The notes under the pieces were generated by a model. It worked only from the letters and a program-made list of their open reading frames with translations. It searched no databases and was not told the DNA's origin. A program made the translations under genes and the position numbers. Shown here piece after piece: positions 8,585 through 18,516 of a stretch of 64,000 bases of DNA. How positions within the stretch are numbered: the stretch's first letter is position 1; the number at the start of each line of letters is the position of its first letter. The DNA is from Treponema sp. (GTDB lineage: Bacteria; Spirochaetota; Spirochaetia; Treponematales; Treponemataceae): contig JAILEY010000031.1 in assembly GCA_024687165.1 (NCBI GenBank), forward strand, positions 38,883-102,882, in the 5' to 3' direction.

Positions 8585-10057
8585 ATGAAAAACGGATTCG
8601 ACAACGACAAATATCTTAAAATTCAATCAGAACACATTAAAGAACGCATCTCAGAATTTGGAAATAAGCTTTATCTTGAATTCGGCGGTAAGCTTTTTGA
8701 TGACTATCATGCAAGCCGTGTTTTGCCGGGATTTCAGCCGGACAGTAAACTCAAGATGCTGATGCAGCTTTCTGATTGTGCAGAAATCGTAATCGTAATC
8801 AGTGCAGTTGATATTGAAAAAAATAAAGTTCGCGGAGATCTGGGAATTACATATGATATGGATGTTTTAAGACTCCGTGATGAATTTCAGAATCGCGGGC
8901 TTATGGTTGGAAGTGTTTGTATTACTCATTATGCAGGACAGACTGCTGCAGATATTTTCCGCTCAAAGCTCGAAAAAATGAATATTAAAACATACGTTCA
9001 TTATAAAATCGAAGGGTATCCTCACAATGTTGCTCTTATTGACAGTGATGAAGGATACGGAAAAAATGATTATATTGAAACTTCAAGACCACTTGTTGTA
9101 ATTACAGCTCCTGGTCCTGGAAGCGGAAAAATGGCTGTATGTTTAAGTCAGCTTTATCAGGATAACAAGCGTAATATCAAAGCAGGTTATGCAAAATTTG
9201 AAACATTCCCGATCTGGAATCTTTCGCTCAAGCATCCTGTCAACCTTGCATATGAAGCTGCAACTGCTGATCTTAATGATGTTAATATGATAGATCCGTT
9301 CCATCTTGAGGCATACGGAAAAACAACTGTAAATTACAACCGTGATATTGAAATCTTCCCGGTTCTCAATGCAATTTTTGAAGGAATTTATGGTGAAAAT
9401 CCATACAAAAGCCCGACTGACATGGGTGTTAATATGGCCGGTTATTGTATTTATGATGATGATGCCTGTAGGAATGCAAGTAATCAGGAAATCATACGCC
9501 GATATTACACAGCATTGAATCGTCTTGCAGAAGGAAAATGCGATGAATCAGAAGTTAGAAAAATTGAGCTTTTGATGAAGCAGTCTAAAATTTCTACAAA
9601 TGACCGCCGTGTAACAGAAGCTGCAAAAGAACGCGGTTCAAAAAATAATGTTCCTGCTGCTGCAATTGAGCTTGCTGACGGAACTATTATTACATCTGAA
9701 ACTTCAAGTCTTCTTGGAACAAGTGCGGCTCTTATTCTTAATGCTGCAAAACATCTTGCCGGCATTGACCACAGTATAAAGCTTATTCCGTCTGATATGA
9801 TTGAGCCTATTCAGAATATGAAGGTTTCTTATCTTCGCGGAAAAAATCCACGGCTTCATACGGATGAAGTTCTTGTTGCTCTTGCAATGCTTTCTAAAAA
9901 TGATGAAAACTGCAGAAAGGCTATTGAAGTTCTTCCTCAATTTAAGGGCTGTCAGGTGCATACAACTGTAATGCTCAGTGAAGTTGACAGAAAAATTTTC
10001 AAGAAGCTTGGTGTAGACGTTACATGTGAGCCTGTGCTGAAAAAAGGCACTTTATAA
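8585..10057 (+). CDS. DUF1846 family protein
   Basis: This conserved, probably cytosolic, protein of about 490 residues belongs to the DUF1846/UPF0371 family, for which I know no established reaction. Recognisable family features are NGFDNDKYLKIQSEHI at the start, ITAPGPGSGKMAVCLSQLYQD (a glycine-rich loop) and KYETFPIWNL-like KFETFPIWNLSLKHPVNLAYEAATADL. I prefer ATG 8585, since family members begin just before GFDN.KY; ATG 8564 is possible and neither has an SD. It lies between flhB and flhA, interrupting the usual order, with 60 bases before it and 67 after. A link to motility is not implied by the sequence. Confidence 0.85.
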   Translation: MKNGFDNDKYLKIQSEHIKERISEFGNKLYLEFGGKLFDDYHASRVLPGFQPDSKLKMLMQLSDCAEIVIVISAVDIEKNKVRGDLGITYDMDVLRLRDEFQNRGLMVGSVCITHYAGQTAADIFRSKLEKMNIKTYVHYKIEGYPHNVALIDSDEGYGKNDYIETSRPLVVITAPGPGSGKMAVCLSQLYQDNKRNIKAGYAKFETFPIWNLSLKHPVNLAYEAATADLNDVNMIDPFHLEAYGKTTVNYNRDIEIFPVLNAIFEGIYGENPYKSPTDMGVNMAGYCIYDDDACRNASNQEIIRRYYTALNRLAEGKCDESEVRKIELLMKQSKISTNDRRVTEAAKERGSKNNVPAAAIELADGTIITSETSSLLGTSAALILNAAKHLAGIDHSIKLIPSDMIEPIQNMKVSYLRGKNPRLHTDEVLVALAMLSKNDENCRKAIEVLPQFKGCQVHTTVMLSEVDRKIFKKLGVDVTCEPVLKKGTL

Positions 10058-10124
10058 GACTTGTCAAATTTATCTTTTCATGGTAAAATTTCCCATTGCT
10101 TTTTGAAGTGAAGGGTGGGGACTC

Positions 10125-12260
10125 GTGCCGGAAAAGCTTAATTCAAGGATTTCTATTTTTAAAATCATCACAGGAAATGCTCTTGCTGCGGGTGTTGTAG
10201 TAATTGCGTTGTTTATGTTTATTCCTCTTCCAAAAGTTGCAATTGACTTTGCTATGGCTTTGAATCTTGCAATGTCGTTTATTGTTCTTTTGAATGTTTT
10301 GAACATGAAGCGTGCAGCAGATTTTACTTCTTTTCCTCGGCTTGTACTTATAATTACTCTTTTCGGGCTTGCAATCAATATTTCTTCAACACGAAATATT
10401 CTTGTAAATCCTGTAACGACCGGCTCCGGACATATGGCGGGTCAGAGCGAAATGGTTCAGACTTTTGCAAATATCGTTGCGGGAAATAATGTTCTTATCG
10501 GTTTTATAATTTTTATAATTCTTATTGTTGTTCAGGTTCTTGTTGTTACAAAAGGTGCTGATCGTGTTGCAGAAGTTACTGCCAGATTTACTTTGGACAG
10601 CATGAACAACAAAATGTTTACAATCCAGAATCAGATGAATAATGGTTCTATTTCAGAAGAAGAAGGCGATTTTAAAATCAAGCAGCTTCGTCAGGAAGTA
10701 GATTTTTATTCTGCAATGGATGGTTCTTCAAAATTTGTAAGCGGAAACGTAAAGGCTGGAATTTTTATTACTGTTATAAATTTAATCGGCGGAATTATTA
10801 CCGGTTCTCTTGCCGGTGCTTCTTTATCTGATGCCTTAAATTCCTATGCAAAGCTTACGATTGGTGACGGACTTATGTCTCAGCTTCCGGCGCTTCTTTT
10901 GTCATTCTCTACAGGTTTGCTTATTACTGGAAGTAATGAAGGCGAGTATCTTTCAGATCAGTTCAAGGATCAGTTTTCGAGAGATGGAACGACTTATATT
11001 ATTGTCGGCGGAACTTTGTGTGCACTTGGACTTGCATTTCATAATCAGGCTAGTGTTGTACTTATCATTCTTGGCGGATTGTTTATTTTCTTCGGTTCAA
11101 GACTCAATAAGTTTAATAAAAAGAAAGCTGAGGATGAACTTGTTGCAGCTGAGCAGGCAAAGAAAAATCCTCAGGGTGCAAATGGAAATGTAACTGAAGA
11201 AGTTTCTCCAATTGCAAAACTCGATGACCTTGCACTTGAAATCGGTTATGCACTTATACCTCTTGTTGATGCGGAAAAGGGTGCTGAACTCATGAGCCGC
11301 GTAAAGAGAATTCGTCGTGAGGCCGCTCTTGACCTTGGACTTGTAATTCCTCCTATTCATATTATGGATCAGATGGAGCTTAATCCTGAAGAATATTCAT
11401 TTAAAATCCGTGGCGTTGAAGTAGGTAAGTGCCGTCTTAAGCTCGGTCATTTTATGTGTCTGAATACGGGTAATGTTCCTAAAGACCGTGAGCTTGTCGG
11501 TGAAAAAACTAAGGATCCTGCATTTGGAATGGATGCAATCTGGCTGCCTGATTCAAAGCGTATGGAAGCTGAAAAAGCCGGTTATGCTGTAATTGATGCA
11601 CCTACAATCATTGCAACTCACCTTACTGAATTGATCAGACATAATGCTGCAACGATTTTGAGTCGTCAGTCAGTAAGCGCAATGCTTGAAGAAATTAAGA
11701 AAACAAATTCTGTTGTTGTTGATGAAGTTATTTCCGGCGAAAACAGATTTACATATGGTGATGTTGAAGCTATTCTCAAGAACCTTCTTAATGAACAGGT
11801 AAGTATCAGAAATATGATTGTAATCCTTGAAACAATCGGGGATTATGGACGTCTTACTCATGATACATGGGAACTTACGGAAAAAGTCCGCGAAGCACTT
11901 GGTGCACAGATTTGTCATCAGTATGTTGATGAAGATAAGATTCTTCGTGTTCTTAATATTTCTCAGGAATACGCACAGAAAATTCTTGAACATAAAACTG
12001 TAATTTCTGGAAAGGGACCGACACTTGCATTCGATCCGGTTGATACAAGAAATTTCATTTCATCTGTAAGTAACGCAATTGCTGCCGTAAGAGAAAGAAA
12101 TTATCTTCCAATCATTCTTTGTCCGTCTGAAGTCAGAAGAGTTATAAAGAGTGCTGCTGTAGATTATGGAATGCCTGGAGTAGTTGTTCTTTCTGTTAAT
12201 GAAGTTGTTGCTGCTTCACCAAATATAAAAGTTGAATCACTGGGAGAAATAAATGGCTAA
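10125..12260 (+). CDS. flhA: Flagellar export gate protein FlhA
   Basis: FlhA is the large membrane component of the flagellar export gate and docks substrate-chaperone complexes. It has 711 residues: eight predicted membrane helices in the N-terminal half, with the FHIPEP-family loop (RVAEVTARFTLDSM, then VDFYSAMDGSSKFV), and a soluble C-terminal domain from about 350. The start is GTG 10125 behind AAGGGTGGGG. The last bases overlap flhF by 8. It is the single copy in the window. Confidence 0.96.
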   Translation: MPEKLNSRISIFKIITGNALAAGVVVIALFMFIPLPKVAIDFAMALNLAMSFIVLLNVLNMKRAADFTSFPRLVLIITLFGLAINISSTRNILVNPVTTGSGHMAGQSEMVQTFANIVAGNNVLIGFIIFIILIVVQVLVVTKGADRVAEVTARFTLDSMNNKMFTIQNQMNNGSISEEEGDFKIKQLRQEVDFYSAMDGSSKFVSGNVKAGIFITVINLIGGIITGSLAGASLSDALNSYAKLTIGDGLMSQLPALLLSFSTGLLITGSNEGEYLSDQFKDQFSRDGTTYIIVGGTLCALGLAFHNQASVVLIILGGLFIFFGSRLNKFNKKKAEDELVAAEQAKKNPQGANGNVTEEVSPIAKLDDLALEIGYALIPLVDAEKGAELMSRVKRIRREAALDLGLVIPPIHIMDQMELNPEEYSFKIRGVEVGKCRLKLGHFMCLNTGNVPKDRELVGEKTKDPAFGMDAIWLPDSKRMEAEKAGYAVIDAPTIIATHLTELIRHNAATILSRQSVSAMLEEIKKTNSVVVDEVISGENRFTYGDVEAILKNLLNEQVSIRNMIVILETIGDYGRLTHDTWELTEKVREALGAQICHQYVDEDKILRVLNISQEYAQKILEHKTVISGKGPTLAFDPVDTRNFISSVSNAIAAVRERNYLPIILCPSEVRRVIKSAAVDYGMPGVVVLSVNEVVAASPNIKVESLGEING

Positions 12261-13599
12261 CGAGATTCCATGGCAGGATAAAGTCTATACTATCAAAGGT
12301 GAGTCTTATGCAGAAATTGAAGACAGGCTTTACCAGCAGTACGGCGTAAATTTCACCATATTAAATCATAAACCTGGATTTAAAAAAGGATTTCTCGGCT
12401 TTTTTCAGAAGCAGTATTGCGTTGTAAGGTATCAGTTAAAAAATGCAGCTGTTCCGGTTGCAGAAAAAAAGAGCGTGGTGTCAGCTCCTTCTGCTTCATA
12501 TTCTCATGCAAATCTCTCAAACAGAATTTCACCTGCAGGTGCAACGGATAATTCGACTGATTCATTTTTAAGAAACAGAGATTCCATACTTAATAAAGTT
12601 AATCCGAGCGTTACAAGCAACATTCAGCTTGGTGTTCTTACAAAGCAGCTTGATGAATTTGAAAAGAAAATTACTCAGCAGATGGATCGCGTTGTAAAAG
12701 TTACTTCTGCAGAAGAAGAGCATAACAGCATAATAAGAATCCGCGAAATCCTTGAAGATAATGAATTTACACGTTCTTATATCAATAAAATTCTTGAAAG
12801 AATCAGACGTGATCTTACAATTACTGAGCTTGATGATTTTGATTTTGTTCAGGAAAAAGTAATGGACTGGATCGGTGAAAGTATTCTTATTGCAAAAGAA
12901 AAAACTGTTGCTCCTCCAAACGTTATTATTCTTGTTGGCCCTACTGGTGTTGGAAAAACTACAACTCTTGCAAAGATGGGTGCTTCTGTAAGAATCAATT
13001 ATCGCGATCACAAAGAAAAATATAAGTTTCCTCCAAGAATCAGAATGATTTCTACAGACTCAATGCGTGTAGGGGCTGTTCAGCAGCTTCAGCGATGGGC
13101 AGAGCTTATTGATGTAAATGTTGATAAAGCTGAATATGCAGAAGATCTTGAAACTTTGTGCCGTGGTTATGCTGAAAATTCAGATTATATTTTTATTGAT
13201 ACAAGCGGATATTCTCCAAATGATTTTAAGAATATTGCAAAGATGCGTGAAACGCTCAGCGTAAAAAATATGAATGAAAATATTTATTTAGCTGTTGCAG
13301 CAGGTGTCAGTGCAAAAGATCTTGAGAATATAATCAGGAATTATGAATGTTTTAATTTCAAGAGTGTAATCGTTACAAAGTGTGATGAAACTCTTGTTTA
13401 TGGAAGGATTATCAGCGTGCTTTCTGAAAAAGAAAAATCGCTTTCATGGCTTACGGTTGGACAGGATGTTATGGGAACTCTCAAAAAAGCATCGCCTGTT
13501 TATTTCCTTGAACGGCTTAAAGGATTTAAATTCAATAAAGAACATGTTGAAAAAAAGTTCGGAAATGCCGATAAGGAAGCAATGGACTATAAATTTTAA
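12253..13599 (+). CDS. flhF: SRP-type GTPase FlhF, flagellar placement
   Basis: FlhF is a polar-localisation GTPase related to Ffh and FtsY that places flagella. It has 448 residues. The G1 loop GPTGVGKT is at 229-236, followed by the DTSG-type G3 region (FIDTSGYSP) and TKCDE as the G4 guanine motif. The first 65 residues contain KGESYAEIEDRL and KKGFLGFFQK, which resemble the Jag N-terminal domain also present in the FapA-like protein at 16206. It overlaps flhA and is followed by flhG. Confidence 0.93.
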   Translation: MANEIPWQDKVYTIKGESYAEIEDRLYQQYGVNFTILNHKPGFKKGFLGFFQKQYCVVRYQLKNAAVPVAEKKSVVSAPSASYSHANLSNRISPAGATDNSTDSFLRNRDSILNKVNPSVTSNIQLGVLTKQLDEFEKKITQQMDRVVKVTSAEEEHNSIIRIREILEDNEFTRSYINKILERIRRDLTITELDDFDFVQEKVMDWIGESILIAKEKTVAPPNVIILVGPTGVGKTTTLAKMGASVRINYRDHKEKYKFPPRIRMISTDSMRVGAVQQLQRWAELIDVNVDKAEYAEDLETLCRGYAENSDYIFIDTSGYSPNDFKNIAKMRETLSVKNMNENIYLAVAAGVSAKDLENIIRNYECFNFKSVIVTKCDETLVYGRIISVLSEKEKSLSWLTVGQDVMGTLKKASPVYFLERLKGFKFNKEHVEKKFGNADKEAMDYKF

Positions 13600-13623
13600 A
13601 AATCGAGTTGGAGAATAATAATA

Positions 13624-14490
13624 ATGGAAGATCAGGCAAAAGAACTTCGTGAATTGATGAACGCAGATAAAAAACAGACTACTGAACATAAAACAAGAAT
13701 CATCGCAATCACAAGCGGTAAGGGTGGTGTAGGAAAAACAAACATCGCTGTTAATATGGCAATTGCGTATGCTCAGCTTGGAAAAAAAGTCATCCTTATT
13801 GACGGTGACCTTGGAATGGCAAACGTAAATGTTCTTCTCAGTATTGTTCCTCAGTATAATCTTATGCATGTCATCAACCGTAAAAAGACGATGAGTGAAA
13901 TCATTCTTAATACGGAATTCGGAATTAAATTTATTGCCGGTGCAAACGGATTTTCAAAGATTGCCAATCTTTCAAAGGAAGAACTCGATTATTTTGCAAA
14001 GGAATTTGCTTCACTTTCAAATGCGGATATTATTATTATTGATACAGGTGCGGGAATTACAAACAATGTTCTTCAGTTTCTTGCTGCTGCTGATGAAGTT
14101 TATGTTGTTACAACTCCGGAACCTACTGCAATTACAGATGCATATGGAATCATCAAAATCATTACAACGGAACTTATGAACCGTCAGATTAACCTTAAGC
14201 TCCTTGTAAACAGAGTTCATTCATCTGATGAAGGAAAAAGAATTTCTGATCTGATTATAAATATTGTCGGACAATTCTTAAATTACAAGGTTGAATATAT
14301 AGGCTTTGTTTATGATGATCCTGTGGTTCAGGCATCGGTAATCAGACAGAAGCCGTTCATTATTGTGAATCCGACTTCAAAACCTGCAGTATGTTTGAAG
14401 CATATTGTCGGAAGAATTGAAAAAACTGAACTTGCTCCGGATTCTGGAGTTTCAAACTTCCTTAAGAAGTTCATCGGTAAAAAGAAGTAA
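13624..14490 (+). CDS. flhG: MinD-like ATPase FlhG (YlxH)
   Basis: FlhG is a ParA/MinD-family ATPase that regulates flagellar number together with FlhF. It has 288 residues, with a deviant Walker A GKGGVGKT (residues 32-39), the [12 protein letters not shown] motif, and IIIDTGAGI as Walker B. The C-terminal residues are basic and may form a membrane-targeting helix. It follows flhF by 24 bases, the usual arrangement. Confidence 0.94.
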   Translation: MEDQAKELRELMNADKKQTTEHKTRIIAITSGKGGVGKTNIAVNMAIAYAQLGKKVILIDGDLGMANVNVLLSIVPQYNLMHVINRKKTMSEIILNTEFGIKFIAGANGFSKIANLSKEELDYFAKEFASLSNADIIIIDTGAGITNNVLQFLAAADEVYVVTTPEPTAITDAYGIIKIITTELMNRQINLKLLVNRVHSSDEGKRISDLIINIVGQFLNYKVEYIGFVYDDPVVQASVIRQKPFIIVNPTSKPAVCLKHIVGRIEKTELAPDSGVSNFLKKFIGKKK

Positions 14491-14569
14491 ATTCGGATTA
14501 TAAATTCTTACTTGACCTATGGGCGTTTTTGCCTTAATCTAGAATAATGTAATAATGGGAGGAGGATAC

Positions 14570-15361
14570 ATGTTCAACATCAAAAGCATCGCAAAATTTG
14601 CTGGTGCCGGATTTGTTCTTTCTTTTATTATAAGCATATTTTCAACACAACGATTTGGTGTATCTCTTGTAAGAGGTTTGATTTTCGCTCTTGTTTTTGG
14701 GGCGCTTGCTGCATTAATCTGTTTCCTTGATAGTTACTTTTTTGACGGAACTCTTGGAGAATCAGATTCTTCAGCAAAAGTCAGTTCTGGAACTTCTTCT
14801 GTGCCTAAGTCTGGTTCAATTGTTAATATTACGATTGATGATGAATCTTTGACAGAAGAAGACAAGGCTCCTCTTTTTGATATTTCTTCAAAGAGAATGG
14901 GTTTTGCCAGAAATGAAGTAAATCCTTCAAAGGTAGTGAATCAAGCCCCTCCGGTTTCTACTCCGGTTCAAGCTGTTCCTGATGCACCTGTCGCAAAAAA
15001 TGAAGAAATTGTACAGGCTCCAGAGGCTGCACCTGCTGCTTCATCTGCTCCTGTTCATGAAAATGTAAAGACTGCCGAAGCTCCTCAGTTTAAGCCTGCT
15101 CCATTGCAGGAAGTAACTTCTAAGAAGCCGGCTGTAGATAATGATATTGACACTTTGCCGGACATTGGGGATGAGATGGCAGGTGGTGATGATGACATTG
15201 GGCTTTCCAATTCAGGAGCTTCTGTAGTTACAGATTCTGAATTTGCAGAAACAGGAACAGACGGTAAGCCTGTATCTATTGTTGATGCGTCGGATGCAAC
15301 AAAACATGATACAAAGACTATAGCGGAGGCTATAAGGACTTTGCTGAAAAAAGACGAATAA
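14570..15361 (+). CDS. Membrane-anchored proline/alanine-rich protein of motility operon
   Basis: I do not recognise a named family. The 263 residues begin with two hydrophobic helices (about 8-26 and 32-57: AGFVLSFIISIFS and GLIFALVFGALAALICFL). A long low-complexity cytoplasmic tail follows, rich in Pro, Ala, Ser, Asp and Glu. ATG 14570 is chosen because GGGAGGAGG lies just upstream; the ATG at 14555 is inside that SD. It lies between flhG and the sigma-28 gene, where spirochaetes commonly carry an uncharacterised membrane protein. Confidence 0.75.
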   Translation: MFNIKSIAKFAGAGFVLSFIISIFSTQRFGVSLVRGLIFALVFGALAALICFLDSYFFDGTLGESDSSAKVSSGTSSVPKSGSIVNITIDDESLTEEDKAPLFDISSKRMGFARNEVNPSKVVNQAPPVSTPVQAVPDAPVAKNEEIVQAPEAAPAASSAPVHENVKTAEAPQFKPAPLQEVTSKKPAVDNDIDTLPDIGDEMAGGDDDIGLSNSGASVVTDSEFAETGTDGKPVSIVDASDATKHDTKTIAEAIRTLLKKDE

Positions 15362-15407
15362 AAATTTCCTGGTAGTTTGGCCAAAATGGGGAAAAGGTGT
15401 GGGATAA

Positions 15408-16196
15408 ATGGCAACTCAAGTACTAGATGAAAATGAAGAAATAGAACTCTGGAAGGAATTCAAAAAGACAAAGTCCGTTGCGATCAGGGACAGGCTTATC
15501 CGTCAGTATATGCCTCTTGTAAAGTGGGTCGCTGGCAGAGTGTCTTCAGGTATGCCTGACAGTGTTGAATTTGATGATCTTGTTGGTTTTGGTCAGTTTG
15601 GACTTCTTGATGCAATCAATAAATTTGATGTTGATAAAGGCGTAAAATTCAAGACTTACGCTTCTACCCGTATTCGCGGTGCCATATTTGATGAATTGCG
15701 TGAAATGGACTGGGTTCCTCGTTCTGTTCGTCAGAAATCAAAAGAAATAGAAGATGCAATTGTTGAGCTTGAAGCAAAACTCGGGCGTACAGCATCTGAT
15801 GCAGAAATTGCACAGTCAATGAATATGACGGAAGCTGAATATCAGAATACGATTATGAAAGTCAGCGGAACAAGTGTGCTTTCGTTGAATGATGTGTGGT
15901 ATTCAGGTGATGACAGTGAGCATATTTCAATCGGAGATAGTATTGAAGCTCCAAATAGTCTTAATCCGGATGTAATTGTTGAACGAGAGGAAGTTCGTCG
16001 TGTAATTATTCAGGCAATAGAAGAGCTTCCTCAGAATGAAAAAATGGTTATTGTTCTTTATTATCATGAAGATCTTTCATTTAAAGAAATTGGCCAGGTT
16101 CTTAATGTAAGTGAGAGCCGAATCAGTCAGCTTCATACAAAAGCAAACTTGAGATTGAGAGCAAAGCTTACAAGCATCAAGAAGGGGATTTTTTAG
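15408..16196 (+). CDS. fliA: Flagellar sigma factor 28 (FliA/WhiG type)
   Basis: This is the sigma factor for late flagellar genes. It has 262 residues. Region 2 contains RLIRQYMPLVKWVAGRV and FDDLVGFGQFGLLDAI, then the -10 recognition part KFKTYASTRIRGAIFDELRE. A linker DWVPRSVRQKS follows. Region 4 holds the helix-turn-helix ELPQNEKMVIVLYYHEDLS with EIGQVLNVSESRISQLH. It is transcribed with flhF/flhG and the FapA-like gene, so the motility operon encodes its own late regulator. Confidence 0.94.
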   Translation: MATQVLDENEEIELWKEFKKTKSVAIRDRLIRQYMPLVKWVAGRVSSGMPDSVEFDDLVGFGQFGLLDAINKFDVDKGVKFKTYASTRIRGAIFDELREMDWVPRSVRQKSKEIEDAIVELEAKLGRTASDAEIAQSMNMTEAEYQNTIMKVSGTSVLSLNDVWYSGDDSEHISIGDSIEAPNSLNPDVIVEREEVRRVIIQAIEELPQNEKMVIVLYYHEDLSFKEIGQVLNVSESRISQLHTKANLRLRAKLTSIKKGIF

Positions 16197-16205
16197 TGGG
16201 GAAAT

Positions 16206-18179
16206 ATGGTTACTCTTGAAAAACTCCGCGCAGAAATGGAAAAACAGCTCCAGTTTGATAAAGAACTTCATACTGTTGATGTAATTGCTGATACACTGGA
16301 AGAATGTCTTCAGGACGCTTCCGTTCAACTTGAGACAAAAGTAAAAAATCTTGAATATGAAGTCATGCAGAAAGGTTATGGCGGAATCTTAGGACTTATG
16401 AAAAAGCCCTGGATTATCAAGGTTTATGAAAATCCTAATATCATAAAACAGAAGAAAAAAGCTAAGGCTGCACAGGAATCTTCTCAGCAGGCTGAAGAAG
16501 AAGAAATTAAAGTTGTCAACAAAGACGGTGTATTCTATATCCGTCATTTTGGTGCTCATCTGTTTGTCAAAGTTTGTCTTCCTGAAGGAGAAGGAACTCC
16601 TGTTGATCCTCAGGATCTTCTTAATTCTGCACGAAGTCCTGAAAATACAGCTCTTGATGAAGATCTTGTTCTTAAGCTTGGAAAAGAAGGCACAAACGGC
16701 GAATATGTTGAAGTTGGTTCTTACAATCATGTTGCTGCCGGAGACGCAATTATGGCTGTTGATGTTGCAAAAGATGAAATGCAGGCAACAATCACTGTAT
16801 CTCCTCCTTCTTCAGGTGGAGCTGATATTTCTGCAGAACAGATTACAAATGCACTTAGAACTCAAGGCGTTGTCTGTGGAATTGATGAAGAGCGCATTTC
16901 AGCCTTTGTAGATGATCCTTCATATAATCTTCCTTATGTTGTTGCAAATGCAATTCAGCCTGAACATGGTGCTGATGCAAGAATTGAATACAAATTTGAA
17001 ACAGACCGCACAAACCTTAAGCTTAAGGAAACTGCAAATGGTCAGGTTGATTTTAAGGAACTCAATCTCATTCAGAATGTTGTTGCAGGTCAGCCTCTTG
17101 CCGTAAAGATTCTTGCACAGAGGGGAAAAGGCGGAAAGACAATCACCGGCCGTTATCTGGAAGCAAGAAACGGAAAGGATATACCTATTCCTCTTGGACA
17201 GAATACTGTTCTTGATAAAGACGGAAGAACTGTTCTTGCAGAAAAAAGCGGTCATGTTATGCTCATGGCAGACAAGATTACTGTTGAAGAAGTTTACGAA
17301 GTACCTGGAGTAAATATCAAAACTGGAAATATTACTTACATGGGAACTGTTGTTTGCCGTGGAAATGTTGACGACGGATTTAATATCAAGGCTTCTGGTA
17401 ATATTGAAATATACGGTTCTGTTGGAAATTGTCAGATTGAAGCTGATGGAGACATTGTTATTTCTCAGGGTGTAATGGGACGTGATGAAGGTAAGATTAC
17501 GACACCTAAGACTATTTGGGCCCGATTCCTTCAGAATGTAACTGTAGAAGCCGGTGAAATGATTGTTGTAAATGATAACATCATGAATAGTGAAGTTAGT
17601 GCGATGAAAAAAATCCTTGTAAAGGGAAAACGTGCTGCTATCATCGGTGGACATCTTTTTGCAACAGAAGAGATTACAGCAAAAAACATCGGATCTGCCG
17701 GTGGTGGTACTGAAACAATTCTTGAAGTTGGTATTGACCCGAAAGCAAAACAGAGACTTTCAGAACTTCAGGAAATGCAGTCTACTCTTGTAAAGCAGCT
17801 TGAAGATATTGATTTGAATATTGCTACTCTTGAGAATCAGAAAAAGGTCCGACGCTCTCTTCCAAAAGAAAAAGAAGAGAATCTGAACCAGTTGAGAAAT
17901 CAGCGTGTAGAAATTGTTGAGCAGAGCGATAAGATGTCTGAAGAAATAAATGAAATTCAGGAACGACTTAGAGAGCTTAAAGTCGTTGGTTGTGTTAATG
18001 CCAGCGGTACTGTATATGCAGGAACAAAAATTTATGTCCGTGATGAAAAGGATGAAGTAAAATCTGACTGCAAGGCTGTTACTTTCTTCTATGACCAGGG
18101 ATTTGTAAAGCGCGGCAAGTACGATGCTTCACAACATACAGAGGAACCAGAGGGACCAAGTGGCTTTACAACCAATTGA
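16206..18179 (+). CDS. FapA/DUF342 family protein with Jag N-terminal domain
   Basis: The 657-residue protein begins with a Jag-N-like domain (about 20-75: DTLEECLQDASVQL, then QKGYGGILGLMKKPWIIKV). A DUF342/FapA region of repeated beta-helix-like strands follows (GTVVCRGNVDDGFNIKASGN, IEIYGSVGNCQIEADGDIV). A coiled coil (about 510-600) precedes a C-terminal strand segment. FapA-type proteins are linked to flagellar assembly or polar placement, but the mechanism is not settled. It begins 9 bases after the sigma-28 gene. Its last bases overlap the next gene. Confidence 0.88.
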   Translation: MVTLEKLRAEMEKQLQFDKELHTVDVIADTLEECLQDASVQLETKVKNLEYEVMQKGYGGILGLMKKPWIIKVYENPNIIKQKKKAKAAQESSQQAEEEEIKVVNKDGVFYIRHFGAHLFVKVCLPEGEGTPVDPQDLLNSARSPENTALDEDLVLKLGKEGTNGEYVEVGSYNHVAAGDAIMAVDVAKDEMQATITVSPPSSGGADISAEQITNALRTQGVVCGIDEERISAFVDDPSYNLPYVVANAIQPEHGADARIEYKFETDRTNLKLKETANGQVDFKELNLIQNVVAGQPLAVKILAQRGKGGKTITGRYLEARNGKDIPIPLGQNTVLDKDGRTVLAEKSGHVMLMADKITVEEVYEVPGVNIKTGNITYMGTVVCRGNVDDGFNIKASGNIEIYGSVGNCQIEADGDIVISQGVMGRDEGKITTPKTIWARFLQNVTVEAGEMIVVNDNIMNSEVSAMKKILVKGKRAAIIGGHLFATEEITAKNIGSAGGGTETILEVGIDPKAKQRLSELQEMQSTLVKQLEDIDLNIATLENQKKVRRSLPKEKEENLNQLRNQRVEIVEQSDKMSEEINEIQERLRELKVVGCVNASGTVYAGTKIYVRDEKDEVKSDCKAVTFFYDQGFVKRGKYDASQHTEEPEGPSGFTTN

Positions 18180-18513
18180 TTTGTCTACAATTTATTCTCA
18201 GATGGACAAAGTTGGACAGTTTAATGCTTCTCAAACTCAGGGTGCCGCAATGGCAAACAGAACCCGTCTGGAAAGAACTGCACAGGAAGATACACAGAAA
18301 GCAAATACTGTTCAGCAGGCATCAAAGGATAAGGATTCTAACAAAATTAAAGCTGATGTAAATCAGGGTGGTGGAGCCGGACAGACTCTTATAGGTGAAG
18401 ATCAGAATAAAAAAGAACAGAAGACTCAGCTTGAAGCAGAAGAAGTTCCTGTCAGAAGAGTTTATGAGTTTAAAGATCCAAATGCGGGTCAGCACATTGA
18501 TATTACGGGGTAA
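18160..18513 (+). CDS. Small hydrophilic protein of motility operon, unknown function
   Basis: I do not recognise this 117-residue protein. It is hydrophilic, low in complexity, without signal peptide or membrane helix, rich in Gln, Lys, Asp and Ala, and ends in VRRVYEFKDPNAGQHIDITG. The GTG at 18160 is the likely start because AGAGGGA lies about 7 bases upstream. It overlaps the FapA-like gene by 20 bases, pointing to coupled translation. An export-related or chaperone role is possible but no motif supports it. Confidence 0.65.
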   Translation: MALQPIDLSTIYSQMDKVGQFNASQTQGAAMANRTRLERTAQEDTQKANTVQQASKDKDSNKIKADVNQGGGAGQTLIGEDQNKKEQKTQLEAEEVPVRRVYEFKDPNAGQHIDITG

Positions 18514-18516
18514 AAA

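Noticed and set aside
14512..14545. TTGACC ... TAGAAT as a promoter before the membrane protein gene
   Set aside because: The spacer is 22 bases, too long. The better-spaced TTAATC is a poor -10. Read-through from flhG is simpler.
16920..17654. 244-codon minus-strand frame opposite the FapA-like gene
   Set aside because: Antisense of a clearly coding DUF342 region; Asn/Ser/Phe-rich composition comes from the codon bias of the true gene.
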